The notes: generated by a model not told the origin, from the sequence alone. A stretch of 64,000 bases of DNA from Skermanella rosea (GCF_016806835.2 NZ_CP086114.1:248001-312000); one strand, 5' to 3'. Shown: positions 8,601 through 17,247, numbered from the stretch's first letter. Made by a program: numbers and translations.

Positions 8601-10542
8601 GCGCGTTGACGGTGACGGTCAGCTCGTCCTCGCCCGTGCTGGTCGAGGTCCGGGAATCGTCGGTCACCACCAGCCCGACGCGGTAGGTGCCGGGCGTCCG
8701 GTAGGCGTAGGTCACCTGCCGGCCCGACCCCCGCGCGCCGTCGCCGAAATCCCAGGCATGGTCGATCAGGGCGCCGTCGCCGTCGGTGGAGGCCGAGGCG
8801 TCGAACGGGATCCGCTCGCCGACCGCCACCCGCCGGTCAGGTCCCGCCTGCGCCACCGGCGGGTCGTTGACCACGACGCGCAGCTCGCTGCGGGTGACGC
8901 CGTTGGCCACGCCGGAATCGTCGCGCACGGTCAGGACGGCGCGGTAGGTCCCCGGCCGCTCGAAGGCATGCTCCACCGCCTGCCCCTCGGCCGAGGCGCC
9001 GTCGCCGAAGTCCCAGGCGTGGGCGGTTATCCGCCCGTCCACGTCGTAGCTGCTGCCGCCGTCGAGCCGGAGGACCTCGCCCACGGAAATCCTCGCATCG
9101 GTCCCCGCTACGGCGACCGGCGGCGCGTTGACCCGCACCACGGCGGTGTCGGTCCCGGCGTTGCAGGGCGGGGCCGTGTCGTCCTCCACCGTCAGGGTCA
9201 CGGTGTAGCGGCCGGGAGCGGCATAGGCCCGGCTCGCCCGGACCCCCTCGCCGTGCGAGCCGTCGCCGAAGTTCCACAGGCGCCGGGCGATCGGCCGGTC
9301 GCCCGCCCGGGAGTCGGAGGCGTCGAAACCCACGGCCTCCCCCGGCGCCACCAGCCGGTCGGCTCCCGCCGCCGCGGTCGGGGGCCGTTTCAGGAAGACC
9401 GGGACGGGCAGGGCGGTGCCGTTGCCGACGGTGCCGGAGCCGTCGAGCACGCGCAGCGTTCCCGAGTAGCTGCCGGGGCCGGGATAGCGGTGGGTGACGG
9501 TCCGGCCCTCGCCGGCAGAACCGTCGCCGAACTCCCAGGCGTAGCGCAGGGAATCGCCGTCCGGATCGAGGCTGGCGCCGGCATCGAACGACACCGAGTA
9601 GCAGTCGGCCAGCGTCTCCACCGCGGCCGAGGCCTGCGGCCTCTGGTTGGGACGCTTCGCCAGGGCCGGAAGGGCGATGGGGACCGGGCGGCCCTGGTCG
9701 TCGGTGACGGTGAAGGTGGCGTCGTTCGGCACCTCCTCCCCGCCGCCGAACAGGATCGCCGCCGTCTGGCCGGCTTCGCCGGGCGCCAGGGCGACGGTGG
9801 TGGAGCGCCAGTCGCCCTGGCCCGAGGCGGCCAGCGGCTGGCTCCGGAAGGCCGACGCGAAGGAGACCTCGCCGTTGGCCGCGTCGAAGTTGGCGACCGT
9901 CAGGCTGCGGGCGTCGGCGGGGACCAGGAATCGCAGTTCCGCCACCGAGCGCTTGTCGGGCATCCGGACCGTCGGGCGGTAGGCCAGGACCTCCAATCCC
10001 TGGGGTTCCAGGTTGCGGTGGTCGCGCAGGCTGACGGTGGCCGTGAACAGGTTGGCGTCGTCGCCGCCCAGCCCCTCGACCACGAGCCTGAACACGCGGC
10101 GCCCGTCCACCAGTTCGCCGTCCTCCGGGTCGAAGGCGGCCAGGGTCGTCCATTTGCCGTCGCCCTCCGGGTCCAGGGCTAAGTCGCGGGCGGCCAGCTC
10201 GGTCCCGGCGTCCGTGGATGCGCCCGCGCCGCCGAACAGCCGGAAGCGGGCCTCGGTGTCCGGCTTGCCGTAGACCAGGTCGTGCTCGCCGCCCAGGTCC
10301 GGGTCGAAGACGCGGAGATGGAGCTTTTCGCGGGTGTCCTGGGGAACGCTGAGGAGGATCACCTCCCGGTGGTCGTCGTCGCCCTCGACTGGCAGGGCCT
10401 TCGGGCCGTAGGTCACCGACAGGGGACGTTCGGGCGGCGTGCCCTGCGCCAGCGCAGCCGAACCCGCGACGGCGACCGCCAGGACGGCGCTCAGCCTGAC
10501 GGCACGAGACGACAGAGATACCAAGCCGATGCCCTTTGCCAT
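5680..10542 (-). CDS. Giant secreted protein with 15 PKD repeats
   Basis: A 1620-residue exported protein. A signal peptide (about residues 1-33, ending ALAQ) is followed by about 260 residues with no domain I recognise, then 15 consecutive PKD (Ig-like) repeats of about 87 residues. Each is marked by a WDFGDG-like strand; one copy is degenerate (WTFSDTE) and two read WDLGDG. PKD arrays are extracellular spacers or carbohydrate/protein-binding modules. No enzyme domain, anchor or sorting signal is visible at the C-terminus. The ATG follows gaggagcggg and lies 9 bases after the FecR gene stop, so the two are probably cotranscribed. An adhesin or structural sensor partner of the neighbouring cyclase is inference. 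Confidence 0.9.
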   Translation of the reverse strand: MAKGIGLVSLSSRAVRLSAVLAVAVAGSAALAQGTPPERPLSVTYGPKALPVEGDDDHREVILLSVPQDTREKLHLRVFDPDLGGEHDLVYGKPDTEARFRLFGGAGASTDAGTELAARDLALDPEGDGKWTTLAAFDPEDGELVDGRRVFRLVVEGLGGDDANLFTATVSLRDHRNLEPQGLEVLAYRPTVRMPDKRSVAELRFLVPADARSLTVANFDAANGEVSFASAFRSQPLAASGQGDWRSTTVALAPGEAGQTAAILFGGGEEVPNDATFTVTDDQGRPVPIALPALAKRPNQRPQASAAVETLADCYSVSFDAGASLDPDGDSLRYAWEFGDGSAGEGRTVTHRYPGPGSYSGTLRVLDGSGTVGNGTALPVPVFLKRPPTAAAGADRLVAPGEAVGFDASDSRAGDRPIARRLWNFGDGSHGEGVRASRAYAAPGRYTVTLTVEDDTAPPCNAGTDTAVVRVNAPPVAVAGTDARISVGEVLRLDGGSSYDVDGRITAHAWDFGDGASAEGQAVEHAFERPGTYRAVLTVRDDSGVANGVTRSELRVVVNDPPVAQAGPDRRVAVGERIPFDASASTDGDGALIDHAWDFGDGARGSGRQVTYAYRTPGTYRVGLVVTDDSRTSTSTGEDELTVTVNAPPIADAGPDQVVTASLVSFDGGGSTDPDGRIARYDWDFGDGSTGTGPQPTHVYRKVGDYLVRLTVTDDSGTVRSSDSDTMRVLVNAAPIADAGPDQTVSPGQTVTFSARGSLDPDGDIAGYQWEFGDGSGAGGPQATHRFAEPGTYRVRLTVRDDTGQSDAVDFDEALVFVNAEPVADAGPDRRAAPGEEVRLNGCSSFDADGPLAAYRWTFSDTETRAETCATARRFDKPGSYTARLTVTDSSGALNGTAQDTVAIRINAAPVASAGPDIVSGTTVIDFDASSSADADGDPLTFRWDFGDGSEPAGGERVTHAYAEGGAYPVTLTVDDGTGLANARASTAITVTINQPPVAVAGANRQVCAGDVVLFDGSKSFDPDGGLLRYGWDFGDGTGADTVNPTKTYRSGAVYPVTLTVRDESGFDRASHTDRLVVVVDESPIAEAGPDRMVCANTEVHFDGSRSRDFDGVVNRFTWDFGDGNTGGGESPVHVFRRPGSYRVLLTIEGDRGGQCDNTDTDELAVQVAAAPVASIDAPARVPVGAPAAFRAGTEGGIAAYRWDFGDGTAAEGAEVEHIYAQPGPYVATLSVQPAAEATSCSAVTVQHRIIANAPPVADAGPDRSVATREEVGFDGSLSADPDGAVTRYEWDFGDGTTGTGMAARHRYAESGTYKVTLTVTDDAGVANSVVTDIATVTVNAAPEPAIAVAGGACFGRPVALSAAGSKDADGALARFEWDLGDGSRAEGADISHTYADPGTYHVRLVADDGAGLANSRRSAAHALHVNRPPEASAGPDRGTCPGTPVAFDASGSIDWDGKLVEYRWDFGDGTQATGAKVSHSFAQPGLYPVRLSVTDDSGSPCAVAEDVARVHVNAPPVVEAGTDREAFAGGAHDDVLFDASASADPDGSALDYVWDLGDGTTRTGEKLRHAFARPGVYKVRVAVRDRSGQACGVSEGGLTVTVRGHEETVAERDGATARR

Positions 10543-10551
10543 GCCCGCTCC

Positions 10552-12918
10552 TCAATCCAGCCGGTAGCGCCGTCCGTTTCCGACATAGTCCTCCAGCAGC
10601 ACGTCCTTCAGGACGACCGGCCCCGCCGCGTCGGCCGGCAGGGTCAGGGTGGTGCGGTAGCTCTGCGAGGAGTCGTTGAACCTCAGGTAATCGGTGTAGA
10701 GACCGTCGCCGACCGCCACGGTGACCGCCGCCGCCTGCCGCAGGCCGGAGCGGTCGCGGGCCTTGACCTCGATGGTCAGCCGGCCGCCGCGCTCGATCCG
10801 GCGCGGCTCGGCCCGGCCGTCGAGGAGTTCCGGCGGCTCCTGGTCCAGGCTGACGATCCAGCGCTCGATCCCCGTGTTCCCGACCCGGTCGGTCGCCAGC
10901 ATCTCGATCCGGTTCTCGCCGGCCGCCAGCTCGACCTGTTCCTTGAACCGGCCCTCCAGTTCGGGGACCGGGCGGCCGTTCACCAGCAGGACGGCGCCGG
11001 GCTCGACGCGGCCCTGGAGCGGGAGCCACTGGACGTTGGTCACGGCAGGCGGCTGCTCGTCCAGGGTGATCCGGGGGGCCTCGCGGTCGATGGTGGCCCG
11101 GAACGTCTCGTCGGTCGTGACGCCGTTGGGCGTGGTGACGGTCAGGGTCAGCGCCTCCTCCGCCTGATCCAGGGGCACCGTGAGCCGGAACCGGCCGGCG
11201 GAATCGCTGAAGGTCGAGGCGCGCAGGGGGCCCGAGGCGGAGCGGACGCCGATCCTGGCGTCCGCCTCGGTGGCGCCGGACAGGACCAGGGGGCTTCCGC
11301 CGGTCACGAAGTGGCGCGGTCCGATGCGGGGCAGGTCGGCGTCGTAGGCGACCGCCGCCGTCCCCGCCGGCGTGAAGGTGAAGGACCTTGCCCGCTCGGT
11401 CCGGTTGCCGGCGGGGTCGGTCGCCTCGATGCGGACCTCGTTCGATCCCTCGGGGGGCTGGAAGGCCAGTTCGAAGGCGCCGTCCGGGCCGACCGCCACG
11501 GCTTGGCCCCGGAAGGCCAACGCGGAATCCGGTTCCGCCGTGCCCCGCACCAGGACCGGCGCCTCCTGAAGGATGGTGCCGTCCGCCGGCTCGTTGATGG
11601 CGAGGTAAGGCGGCGTGGTGTCGATGCGGATGTTGAACCGGTGCGCGGCGCTGCGCTCCCCCGGCAACCCGAACTTGTCCAGCGCGGCCACCCGCCAATA
11701 ATAGGACCCGACCTCCAGCCCGGGCATGGCGAGGCGCGGCTCGGGCAGGCCCCAGCGGCTGTCCACCAGCTGCTGGAACACCTGGTCATGGCCGACTTCC
11801 AGCCAATAGCCGGTCGATCCCGGTACCACGGCCCAGGCCAGCTCCGCGTCGGCGTTGAAGACGGTCGCGTCGTCGCGCGGGGCGACGATCTCCGGCGCCG
11901 GCATGACCGCGACCGCCTCGGCCGGGGCCTGGCCCGCCGGGACCACGGTGCCCTCGTTGCGGCCCAGCGTGACGCTGGAGCCCCGGGCCGCGACCTCCAG
12001 CGTCGCGTCGTCGTAGTTGGTGAACTTGGAGCCCTGGCGGTCCCGCTCGACCCAGAAACTGGTCGAGTTGATCTGGGTCTGCACGTCGGGAATCTCCAGC
12101 TCGAAGGTCTTCCGCCGGCTCTTGCCCGACAGCAGGGCGTAGAAGTCCCCCTCGACCAGGTTGACCTTGGCCTCCTGCGCCCGCTCCAGCGGATCGGCCC
12201 GCATGCGGATGATGACGGCCTCGGAATTGGCGTTGAGGCGCAGGCGGCTCTCGTCGCGGAAGGTGATCTGGGCGGTCGAGCGGGACAGGGTGCGCACGCG
12301 CTCCTCCTCGACCAGCGTGGATCTCAGGGGCCGGTCGGCCCAGACCAGGTCGCGCGGCCGGCGGCCCTCGACCTCCCCCTGCCGGTCGCTGAGCAGGGCT
12401 TCCACCGCTGCGTCGCGCGCCTTCAGGGCCAGTTGCAGGGCCTGGTCCGCCACCTTCTCCGCCCGCCCGGCCAGGTCGACCGCAACCGCCCACTCCCCGG
12501 CCTGCCGCCTGGAGAGCGCCTGTTCGTGCAGGTCCACCGCCTGCTCGATCTCCCCCGCCGCGAAGACCTTGGCCCCGGCCTCCGTCGCGGAGCGGATATG
12601 GTCGAGGGCGGCGGCCAGCGCCCGGTTGGCCCGGCTGACCTGGGTGGCCGGGATGCGCAGTTCCACGCCGGGCCTCGCGTCGGCGACCGAGGCGAGGCCG
12701 CTGGCGCGCAGGATCTCCGTCCACAGGTTCGGGTCGCCCAGGTGCAGGCGGGCCAGCTCGCGCAGGCTCTGCCCCTCGGCGAGCTTGTGCCTGAGGAAAC
12801 CGTCCTCGGCGGAGAATGCCGGCAGCGGGGCGGCGGACAGCAGCAGGGCCAGGATGAAGTGAGCGGCGCCCTGGGCGAGCGCACTGCGGCGACCCTGGAG
12901 GCGGTCACTATCTTCCAT
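10552..12918 (-). CDS. LysM and FecR domain exported protein with Ig-like repeats
   Basis: A 788-residue exported protein. It has a signal peptide (about 1-36), a LysM peptidoglycan-binding module (about 40-90, with LAEGQSLRELARLHLG), a helical stretch (90-170), a FecR-type domain (about 190-320, with ITFRDESRLRLNANSEAVI) and then several Ig/fibronectin-like beta modules to the end. Stand-alone FecR domains without an anti-sigma helix are known in envelope proteins beside membrane cyclases; there is no ECF sigma factor here. It is first in the operon with the PKD protein and the cyclase. A likely role is a periplasmic, wall-attached scaffold. An AT-rich promoter-like stretch lies just upstream (12937-12960). 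Confidence 0.87.
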   Translation of the reverse strand: MEDSDRLQGRRSALAQGAAHFILALLLSAAPLPAFSAEDGFLRHKLAEGQSLRELARLHLGDPNLWTEILRASGLASVADARPGVELRIPATQVSRANRALAAALDHIRSATEAGAKVFAAGEIEQAVDLHEQALSRRQAGEWAVAVDLAGRAEKVADQALQLALKARDAAVEALLSDRQGEVEGRRPRDLVWADRPLRSTLVEEERVRTLSRSTAQITFRDESRLRLNANSEAVIIRMRADPLERAQEAKVNLVEGDFYALLSGKSRRKTFELEIPDVQTQINSTSFWVERDRQGSKFTNYDDATLEVAARGSSVTLGRNEGTVVPAGQAPAEAVAVMPAPEIVAPRDDATVFNADAELAWAVVPGSTGYWLEVGHDQVFQQLVDSRWGLPEPRLAMPGLEVGSYYWRVAALDKFGLPGERSAAHRFNIRIDTTPPYLAINEPADGTILQEAPVLVRGTAEPDSALAFRGQAVAVGPDGAFELAFQPPEGSNEVRIEATDPAGNRTERARSFTFTPAGTAAVAYDADLPRIGPRHFVTGGSPLVLSGATEADARIGVRSASGPLRASTFSDSAGRFRLTVPLDQAEEALTLTVTTPNGVTTDETFRATIDREAPRITLDEQPPAVTNVQWLPLQGRVEPGAVLLVNGRPVPELEGRFKEQVELAAGENRIEMLATDRVGNTGIERWIVSLDQEPPELLDGRAEPRRIERGGRLTIEVKARDRSGLRQAAAVTVAVGDGLYTDYLRFNDSSQSYRTTLTLPADAAGPVVLKDVLLEDYVGNGRRYRLD

Positions 12919-12983
12919 CTCTGGCCTGTCCGCCTTTAAGTTAATTCCCTTATTGTTATCATCGGATGCCGAAACAGTCGCAT

Positions 12984-13019
12984 TCGCAAAAGGGGCATAC
13001 CCCGGTGGCCAGCCGGGGT
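12984..13019 (-). terminator. Intrinsic terminator after the TRAP permease gene
   Basis: The arms accccgg (12999-13005) and ccggggt (13013-13019) form a stem with a 7-base loop. Read on the minus strand, a T-rich run follows a few bases beyond the stem (12985-12991). It lies just past the TRAP permease stop. The other side also has a T run (13019-13022), so it may work in both directions. Confidence 0.6.
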
Positions 13020-13024
13020 TTTCC

Positions 13025-14920
13025 CTATTTGCTCTCCGCCACCGGCGCAGGGGAGGCCCCGGTGCGCCTTCCCGCCAGCTGCAGGGCGACCAGGGCCGCC
13101 AGCAGGGTGAAGCCGACCGCGTCGGTCACCAGGCCCGGCTTGATCAGCACCAGCGCCGCCAGGAACATCACGACCCGCTGCACCGCCGGCAGCGGGGCCA
13201 GCAGGAAGCCGTGGAGCGAGGCCGCCAGCGCCACCACGCCGATGGTGGCGGTGACGACCGACCACAGGATCACGTACCACTCGCCGATCATCAGCAGGGA
13301 CGGCGAGAAGACGAACATGTAGGGGATGATGAAACCGGTCAGCCCCAGCTTGACCGCGGCCCAGCCGCTGTCCCACAGGCCCGCCTTGGAGATGCCGTTG
13401 GCGGCGTAGACCGCCATGGCGACCGGCGGCGTGATGGCGGACAGGATGGCGAAGTAGAAGACGAACATGTGCGCCGCCTCCACCGTGACGCCGAGCGTCA
13501 CCAGGGACGGCACCAGCAGCGCCACCTGGACGATGTAGGCCGGGGTGGTCGGCATGCCCATGCCCAGGATGATGCCGGCCAGCATGGTCAGCACCAGGGC
13601 CGGGATCAGGCTGTTCTGGGCGGCGGCGATCACGATGCCGGTGAAGGTCAGCCCCAGGCCGGTCTGGGCGATCACGCCGATCACGATGCCGGCGCAGGCG
13701 CAGGCCAGGGCCACGCCCAGGGTGTTGCGGGCGCCGTTCTCCAGGGCGTCGATCAGGGCCGCCACGGTCATCTCGTGCCGGGTGGTCCTGCGCATCAGGG
13801 TGACCGGCGGGACCGAGATGATGCCGATGAGGGCGGCGTACGGGGCGCTGAATCCCGCCATGAGCACGCCCACGATGATCACCATGGGCAGGAACAGGTG
13901 GCCGCGCTCCACCAGCACTTCGCGGACCCGCGGCAGGTCGGCCCTGGGCATGCCGACCATGCCGACCCGGCGCGCCTCGAAATGCACGGCGGCGAAGACC
14001 GCGAGGTAGTAGAGCACCGCGGGGATCAGCGCATAGGCCGCGACCTGCAGGTAGCCGACCCCCAGGAACTCGGCCATGACGAAGGCGGCCGCACCCATGA
14101 TCGGCGGCATGATCTGGCCGCCGGTCGATGCCACCGCCTCGACCGCGCCGGCGAAGGCCGGGCGGTAGCCGATGCCCTTCATCAGCGGGATCGTGAAGGT
14201 GCCGGTCGTCATGACGTTGGCGACGGCGCTGCCGGAGATCGTGCCGAACATCCCGCTGGTGATGACGGACACCTTGGCCGGGCCGCCCGGCGTGTGGCCG
14301 GTCAGGGCCAGGGCGAAGTCCATGAACAGCTTGCCGGCCCCGGTCCGCTCCATCATGGCGCCGAAGATGATGAACAGGATCACGTAGGTCGCCGACACGC
14401 CGAGCGGGATGCCGAAGATACCCTCGGTCGTCAGGTACATCTGGTCGACCAGCAACTGCGGCGCGATGCCGGCGCCGAACAGGGCGTAGGCCGCGAACAC
14501 GGCGGCCGTGGCCGGCAGCGCCCAGCCGACGACGCGCCGCGACGCCTCCATCACCAGCAGGATCAGCAGGGTGCCGAACACCATGTCGCCGGTGGTCAGG
14601 TCCTCGACATAGGCGTAGCGGGTCAGCACATATTCGAGATTGCCGAGAAGATAGCCGATCGCGGCGAGCGAGGCGGCGACCAGCACGAGTTCCATGACGC
14701 CCGGCAGGGAGCTTTCGGCCTGCCCCTCCGGGAGGAGTTTGGGCCGGAACAGCCTGACCGGATACAGCAGGAAGACAAGGACCAGGGCGAAGGCCAGGTG
14801 CGTTCCGCGGAACGTGAAGACCTCGGGCGTTCCCGTGAAGGCCACGTAGAGGTGATAGATACTCATGGAGACCGCGATGGCGGTCACCAGATAGCCGAAA
14901 ATACGCTGGGCGCTGCTCAT
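13025..14920 (-). CDS. TRAP transporter fused permease (DctQ-DctM, 4TM/12TM type)
   Basis: A very hydrophobic protein of about 631 residues that fuses the small (DctQ-like) and large (DctM-like) TRAP membrane subunits, the form that works with TAXI-type binding proteins. The large-subunit core includes GMFGTISGSAVANV and the repeat-related GMGMPTTPAY. TRAP systems are Na+-driven uptake systems for organic acids. The start at 14920 (MSSAQRIF) is preferred over an in-frame ATG at 14944 because relatives begin close to the first helix. It lies downstream of, and with, the TAXI receptor gene and the Ldh-type dehydrogenase. The substrate is probably an organic acid handled by that enzyme (inference). 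Confidence 0.93.
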   Translation of the reverse strand: MSSAQRIFGYLVTAIAVSMSIYHLYVAFTGTPEVFTFRGTHLAFALVLVFLLYPVRLFRPKLLPEGQAESSLPGVMELVLVAASLAAIGYLLGNLEYVLTRYAYVEDLTTGDMVFGTLLILLVMEASRRVVGWALPATAAVFAAYALFGAGIAPQLLVDQMYLTTEGIFGIPLGVSATYVILFIIFGAMMERTGAGKLFMDFALALTGHTPGGPAKVSVITSGMFGTISGSAVANVMTTGTFTIPLMKGIGYRPAFAGAVEAVASTGGQIMPPIMGAAAFVMAEFLGVGYLQVAAYALIPAVLYYLAVFAAVHFEARRVGMVGMPRADLPRVREVLVERGHLFLPMVIIVGVLMAGFSAPYAALIGIISVPPVTLMRRTTRHEMTVAALIDALENGARNTLGVALACACAGIVIGVIAQTGLGLTFTGIVIAAAQNSLIPALVLTMLAGIILGMGMPTTPAYIVQVALLVPSLVTLGVTVEAAHMFVFYFAILSAITPPVAMAVYAANGISKAGLWDSGWAAVKLGLTGFIIPYMFVFSPSLLMIGEWYVILWSVVTATIGVVALAASLHGFLLAPLPAVQRVVMFLAALVLIKPGLVTDAVGFTLLAALVALQLAGRRTGASPAPVAESK

Positions 14921-15016
14921 GTTGGCACCGGTTCCGCAGGGCACGGGGAACTGGGCCGCCGCTCCTCCGGGGGCGGGGAAGCGGCGGCTTCGGATGACGG
15001 GCTCAGGAAGCGGTCG

Positions 15017-15979
15017 TCACAGGACGTTCTGTTCCCGGTAATACTTCTCCGCGCCGGGATGGAACGGCACGCCCACGTCGGTCGCCATCTCCTTCACGTC
15101 CAGCCCCTTCAGGGCCGACACGACGCCGGACAGGTCGTCCAGGTTCTCGGCCAGCGCCTTGGTGATGGAATAGGCGGTCTGCTCCGGCATCTTGCAGGAG
15201 CCGAACAGGTGGGTCCAGGTGCCGAAGGTCTGCACGTCGTCCTCCTGCTTCGGATAGGTGCCGGCCGCGATCGTGCGCTTGTCGTACCCCTCGTTCTTGG
15301 AGCGCAGCTTCTCCAGCCTCTCGTCGGGGACGTTCAGCACCGAGATGTCGCGGGAGGTGGCGAGGTCCATGATGGAGGAGGCGGGGATGGTCGTGATCAG
15401 GGTGAAACCCTGGATATGCCCGTCCTGCATCAAGGACACCGCGTCGGTGTAGGAGACGAAGTTCACCTTGCTCATGTCGTCGTAGGAAAGGCCGTAGGTC
15501 TCCAGCAGGTCGCGGGACATCTGCTCGGCCGTATTGCCGCGCGGCTGCACGGCGATGGCCTTGCCCTTCAGGTCGTCCACGCTGTCGATGCCCATGTTCT
15601 TCGGGGCGACGACCTGGAAATACTGGAAATACAGGCTGGCGATCTGGCACAGGTTCTCCGCCTTGGCCTTGAACGGATCGCGCCCGTGGACCGCGTCCAC
15701 GGTGGAGACCGAGTTGCCGAAGCCCAGCTCCGCCTTGCCGTTCTCGACGCCGATGGCGTTGATGATGCCGGCGCCGGGCTGGACCTGGACCGAACTGCCC
15801 GGTATCGCCTTCTGGATGATGTTCTGGATGGCGCCGCCCAGCGGGTACCACGACCCGCCCTGCGGGCCGGTCATCAGGCGGAACGTCTCCGCCCCGGCCC
15901 CGCCGGCCGCAAGGCCGGTCCCGAGCGCCACGGCGGTGCCGAGGACGGCGCGCCTGAAGGTGCTGTTCTTGCTGGTCAT
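15017..15979 (-). CDS. TAXI family TRAP transporter substrate-binding protein
   Basis: A 320-residue periplasmic receptor with a clear signal peptide (about 1-30, ending GAGA before ETFRLMTG). The N-terminal GPQGGSWYPLGGAIQNII is characteristic of the TAXI family. It delivers substrate to the fused TRAP permease encoded 96 bp downstream. The ATG at 15979 follows gaggaaacgg. It sits 52 bp after the Ldh-type dehydrogenase, in one likely operon controlled by the divergent GntR gene. TAXI receptors have been linked to glutamate and C4/C5 dicarboxylates; the sequence does not settle which applies here. Confidence 0.93.
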   Translation of the reverse strand: MTSKNSTFRRAVLGTAVALGTGLAAGGAGAETFRLMTGPQGGSWYPLGGAIQNIIQKAIPGSSVQVQPGAGIINAIGVENGKAELGFGNSVSTVDAVHGRDPFKAKAENLCQIASLYFQYFQVVAPKNMGIDSVDDLKGKAIAVQPRGNTAEQMSRDLLETYGLSYDDMSKVNFVSYTDAVSLMQDGHIQGFTLITTIPASSIMDLATSRDISVLNVPDERLEKLRSKNEGYDKRTIAAGTYPKQEDDVQTFGTWTHLFGSCKMPEQTAYSITKALAENLDDLSGVVSALKGLDVKEMATDVGVPFHPGAEKYYREQNVL

Positions 15980-16031
15980 GTCCGTTTCCTCCGTCTTGGG
16001 TTTTTCTTGTTCGTTCGGTGTTTCGAGGGTC

Positions 16032-17120
16032 TTAGGCGCCCTCCTCCGCTTCCAGCAGGAAGGCGGCTCCGCCGTCCCGGGCCAGCCGGCGCAGCAGGCC
16101 GACCTGGTCCGGATGGAGCGGGATGCCGTTGGCCCGGCGGTCGGCCCTGCTGTCCGCCTCCGGATCGCCGTGGACCAGGACCGGCTGTCCGGGGTCGGCG
16201 CGCGGGCAGCCGTGCAGCGCGTCGATCAGCCCGTCCAGGTCGGTTTCGAACTCGCCCTCGTCCCGGAAGGCCTTGGGGTCGATGGTCATGAAGAAATGGC
16301 CGACGCCGTAGGCGCCCGGCGCCTCGCCCCGCAGCGCCGCGATGCTGCCGCCGGACAGCACGCTGGACAGGATCTCGACCATCGCGGCCAGGCCGTAGCC
16401 CTTGTGCCCGCCCATCTCCCGCGTGCCGCCCAGCGGCGTCATCAGCCGGTGCGCCAGCGCTTCCCGGGGGTCCGTCACCGGCCGGCCCGCCTCGTCGAGC
16501 GCCCAGCCCTCCGGTACCGGCTTGCCCGCCATGGCGGCCAGCCGCAGCTTGCCGATCGCGGCGGTCGAGGTCGCCATGTCCAGGACGAACGGCCGGTTCG
16601 CCGAGGCGGGCGCCGCGAAGGCCAGCGGGTTGGTGCCGAACATGGCGCGCGTGCCGAAGGTCGGGACGATCGCCGCCTTGTGGACCGCGCTGGTGGAGAT
16701 GCCGATCAGCCCGGCCTTTGCGGCCATCGACGCGTAGATCCCGGCGGCGCCGTAATGGTTGGAATTGCGGACCGTCACCGCCGCCAGCCCGGCCGACTTT
16801 CCCTTCGCGATCGCCATGTCCATGGCCTTGACCGAGGGCGCGTGCCCGAGCCCGCCGCCGCCGTCCACCACGGCGGCGACCGGCGTCTCGCGGACGACCC
16901 GGATGTCCGGCCGCAGGTTCAGCCTGCCGTCCCGGCGCAGCGTGTCGTAGACGTCCATCATGGTGACGCCGTGGCTGTCGATGCCGCGCAGGTCGGCTTC
17001 GACCATGACCCGGACAGTCGGCTCGATCACGTCGGCCGCCATGCCCCAGGCGGCGAAGATCGCGGCGAGTTGGGCTGCGACCCGGTGCTCGGAGATCCTG
17101 ACCGTGCTCGTTCCGGTCAC
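16032..17120 (-). CDS. Ldh family (malate/L-lactate/sulfolactate-type) oxidoreductase
   Basis: About 362 residues of the NAD(P)-dependent 2-hydroxyacid dehydrogenase family that is unrelated to classical LDH. Visible family motifs are DLRGIDSHGV, the catalytic region NSNHYGAAGIYA, GTNPLAFAAP and MGGHKGYGLA. I chose GTG 17120 as start, with ggggg a few bases upstream. The frame also reaches 17234, but that would run through the operator-like repeats at 17225-17247. It is first gene of the TRAP operon and divergent from a GntR regulator. Members use malate, lactate, sulfolactate, ureidoglycolate or proline-derived imines, so the substrate cannot be assigned. Confidence 0.9.
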   Translation of the reverse strand: MTGTSTVRISEHRVAAQLAAIFAAWGMAADVIEPTVRVMVEADLRGIDSHGVTMMDVYDTLRRDGRLNLRPDIRVVRETPVAAVVDGGGGLGHAPSVKAMDMAIAKGKSAGLAAVTVRNSNHYGAAGIYASMAAKAGLIGISTSAVHKAAIVPTFGTRAMFGTNPLAFAAPASANRPFVLDMATSTAAIGKLRLAAMAGKPVPEGWALDEAGRPVTDPREALAHRLMTPLGGTREMGGHKGYGLAAMVEILSSVLSGGSIAALRGEAPGAYGVGHFFMTIDPKAFRDEGEFETDLDGLIDALHGCPRADPGQPVLVHGDPEADSRADRRANGIPLHPDQVGLLRRLARDGGAAFLLEAEEGA

Positions 17121-17224
17121 GGGACCCCCGGCCTTCCTGCTCGATGCATCCTTGCGGGCCTTGTCATGCGGCGGGCTCCGGATCAGGAGATGGGTGACCG
17201 AACCGTAACCCAGGGAAATCACAC

Positions 17225-17247
17225 TTGTAAACAACCGGTTCGGTTGT
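17225..17247. promoter_or_regulatory. Candidate GntR operator in divergent promoter region
   Basis: A perfect inverted repeat, acaacc-N5-ggttgt, spans 17231-17247, and ttgt-aa-acaa half sites lie at 17225-17234. Both are between the Ldh-type gene (minus) and the FCD-GntR gene (plus), where an autoregulatory site for such a regulator is expected. Function is inferred from position and symmetry only. Confidence 0.45.

Noticed and set aside
4093-10182. A 2029-codon open frame on the plus strand
   Set aside because: It is antisense to the cyclase and PKD genes, has low-complexity shadow composition with no domains, and is open only because of high GC codon bias.
5680-10542. DNA tandem repeats in the PKD gene
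   Set aside because: The periodicity reflects protein domains; the DNA copies are too diverged to be a nucleotide repeat or CRISPR.
10552-12918. FecR protein as an iron-signalling anti-sigma regulator
   Set aside because: It has a signal peptide and LysM, no N-terminal cytoplasmic anti-sigma helix, and no ECF sigma or TonB receptor gene nearby.
12953-16291. A 1112-codon plus-strand frame
   Set aside because: It is the mirror of the TRAP permease, TAXI and dehydrogenase genes, rich in His, Gln and Arg as shadows are, and has no recognisable domain.
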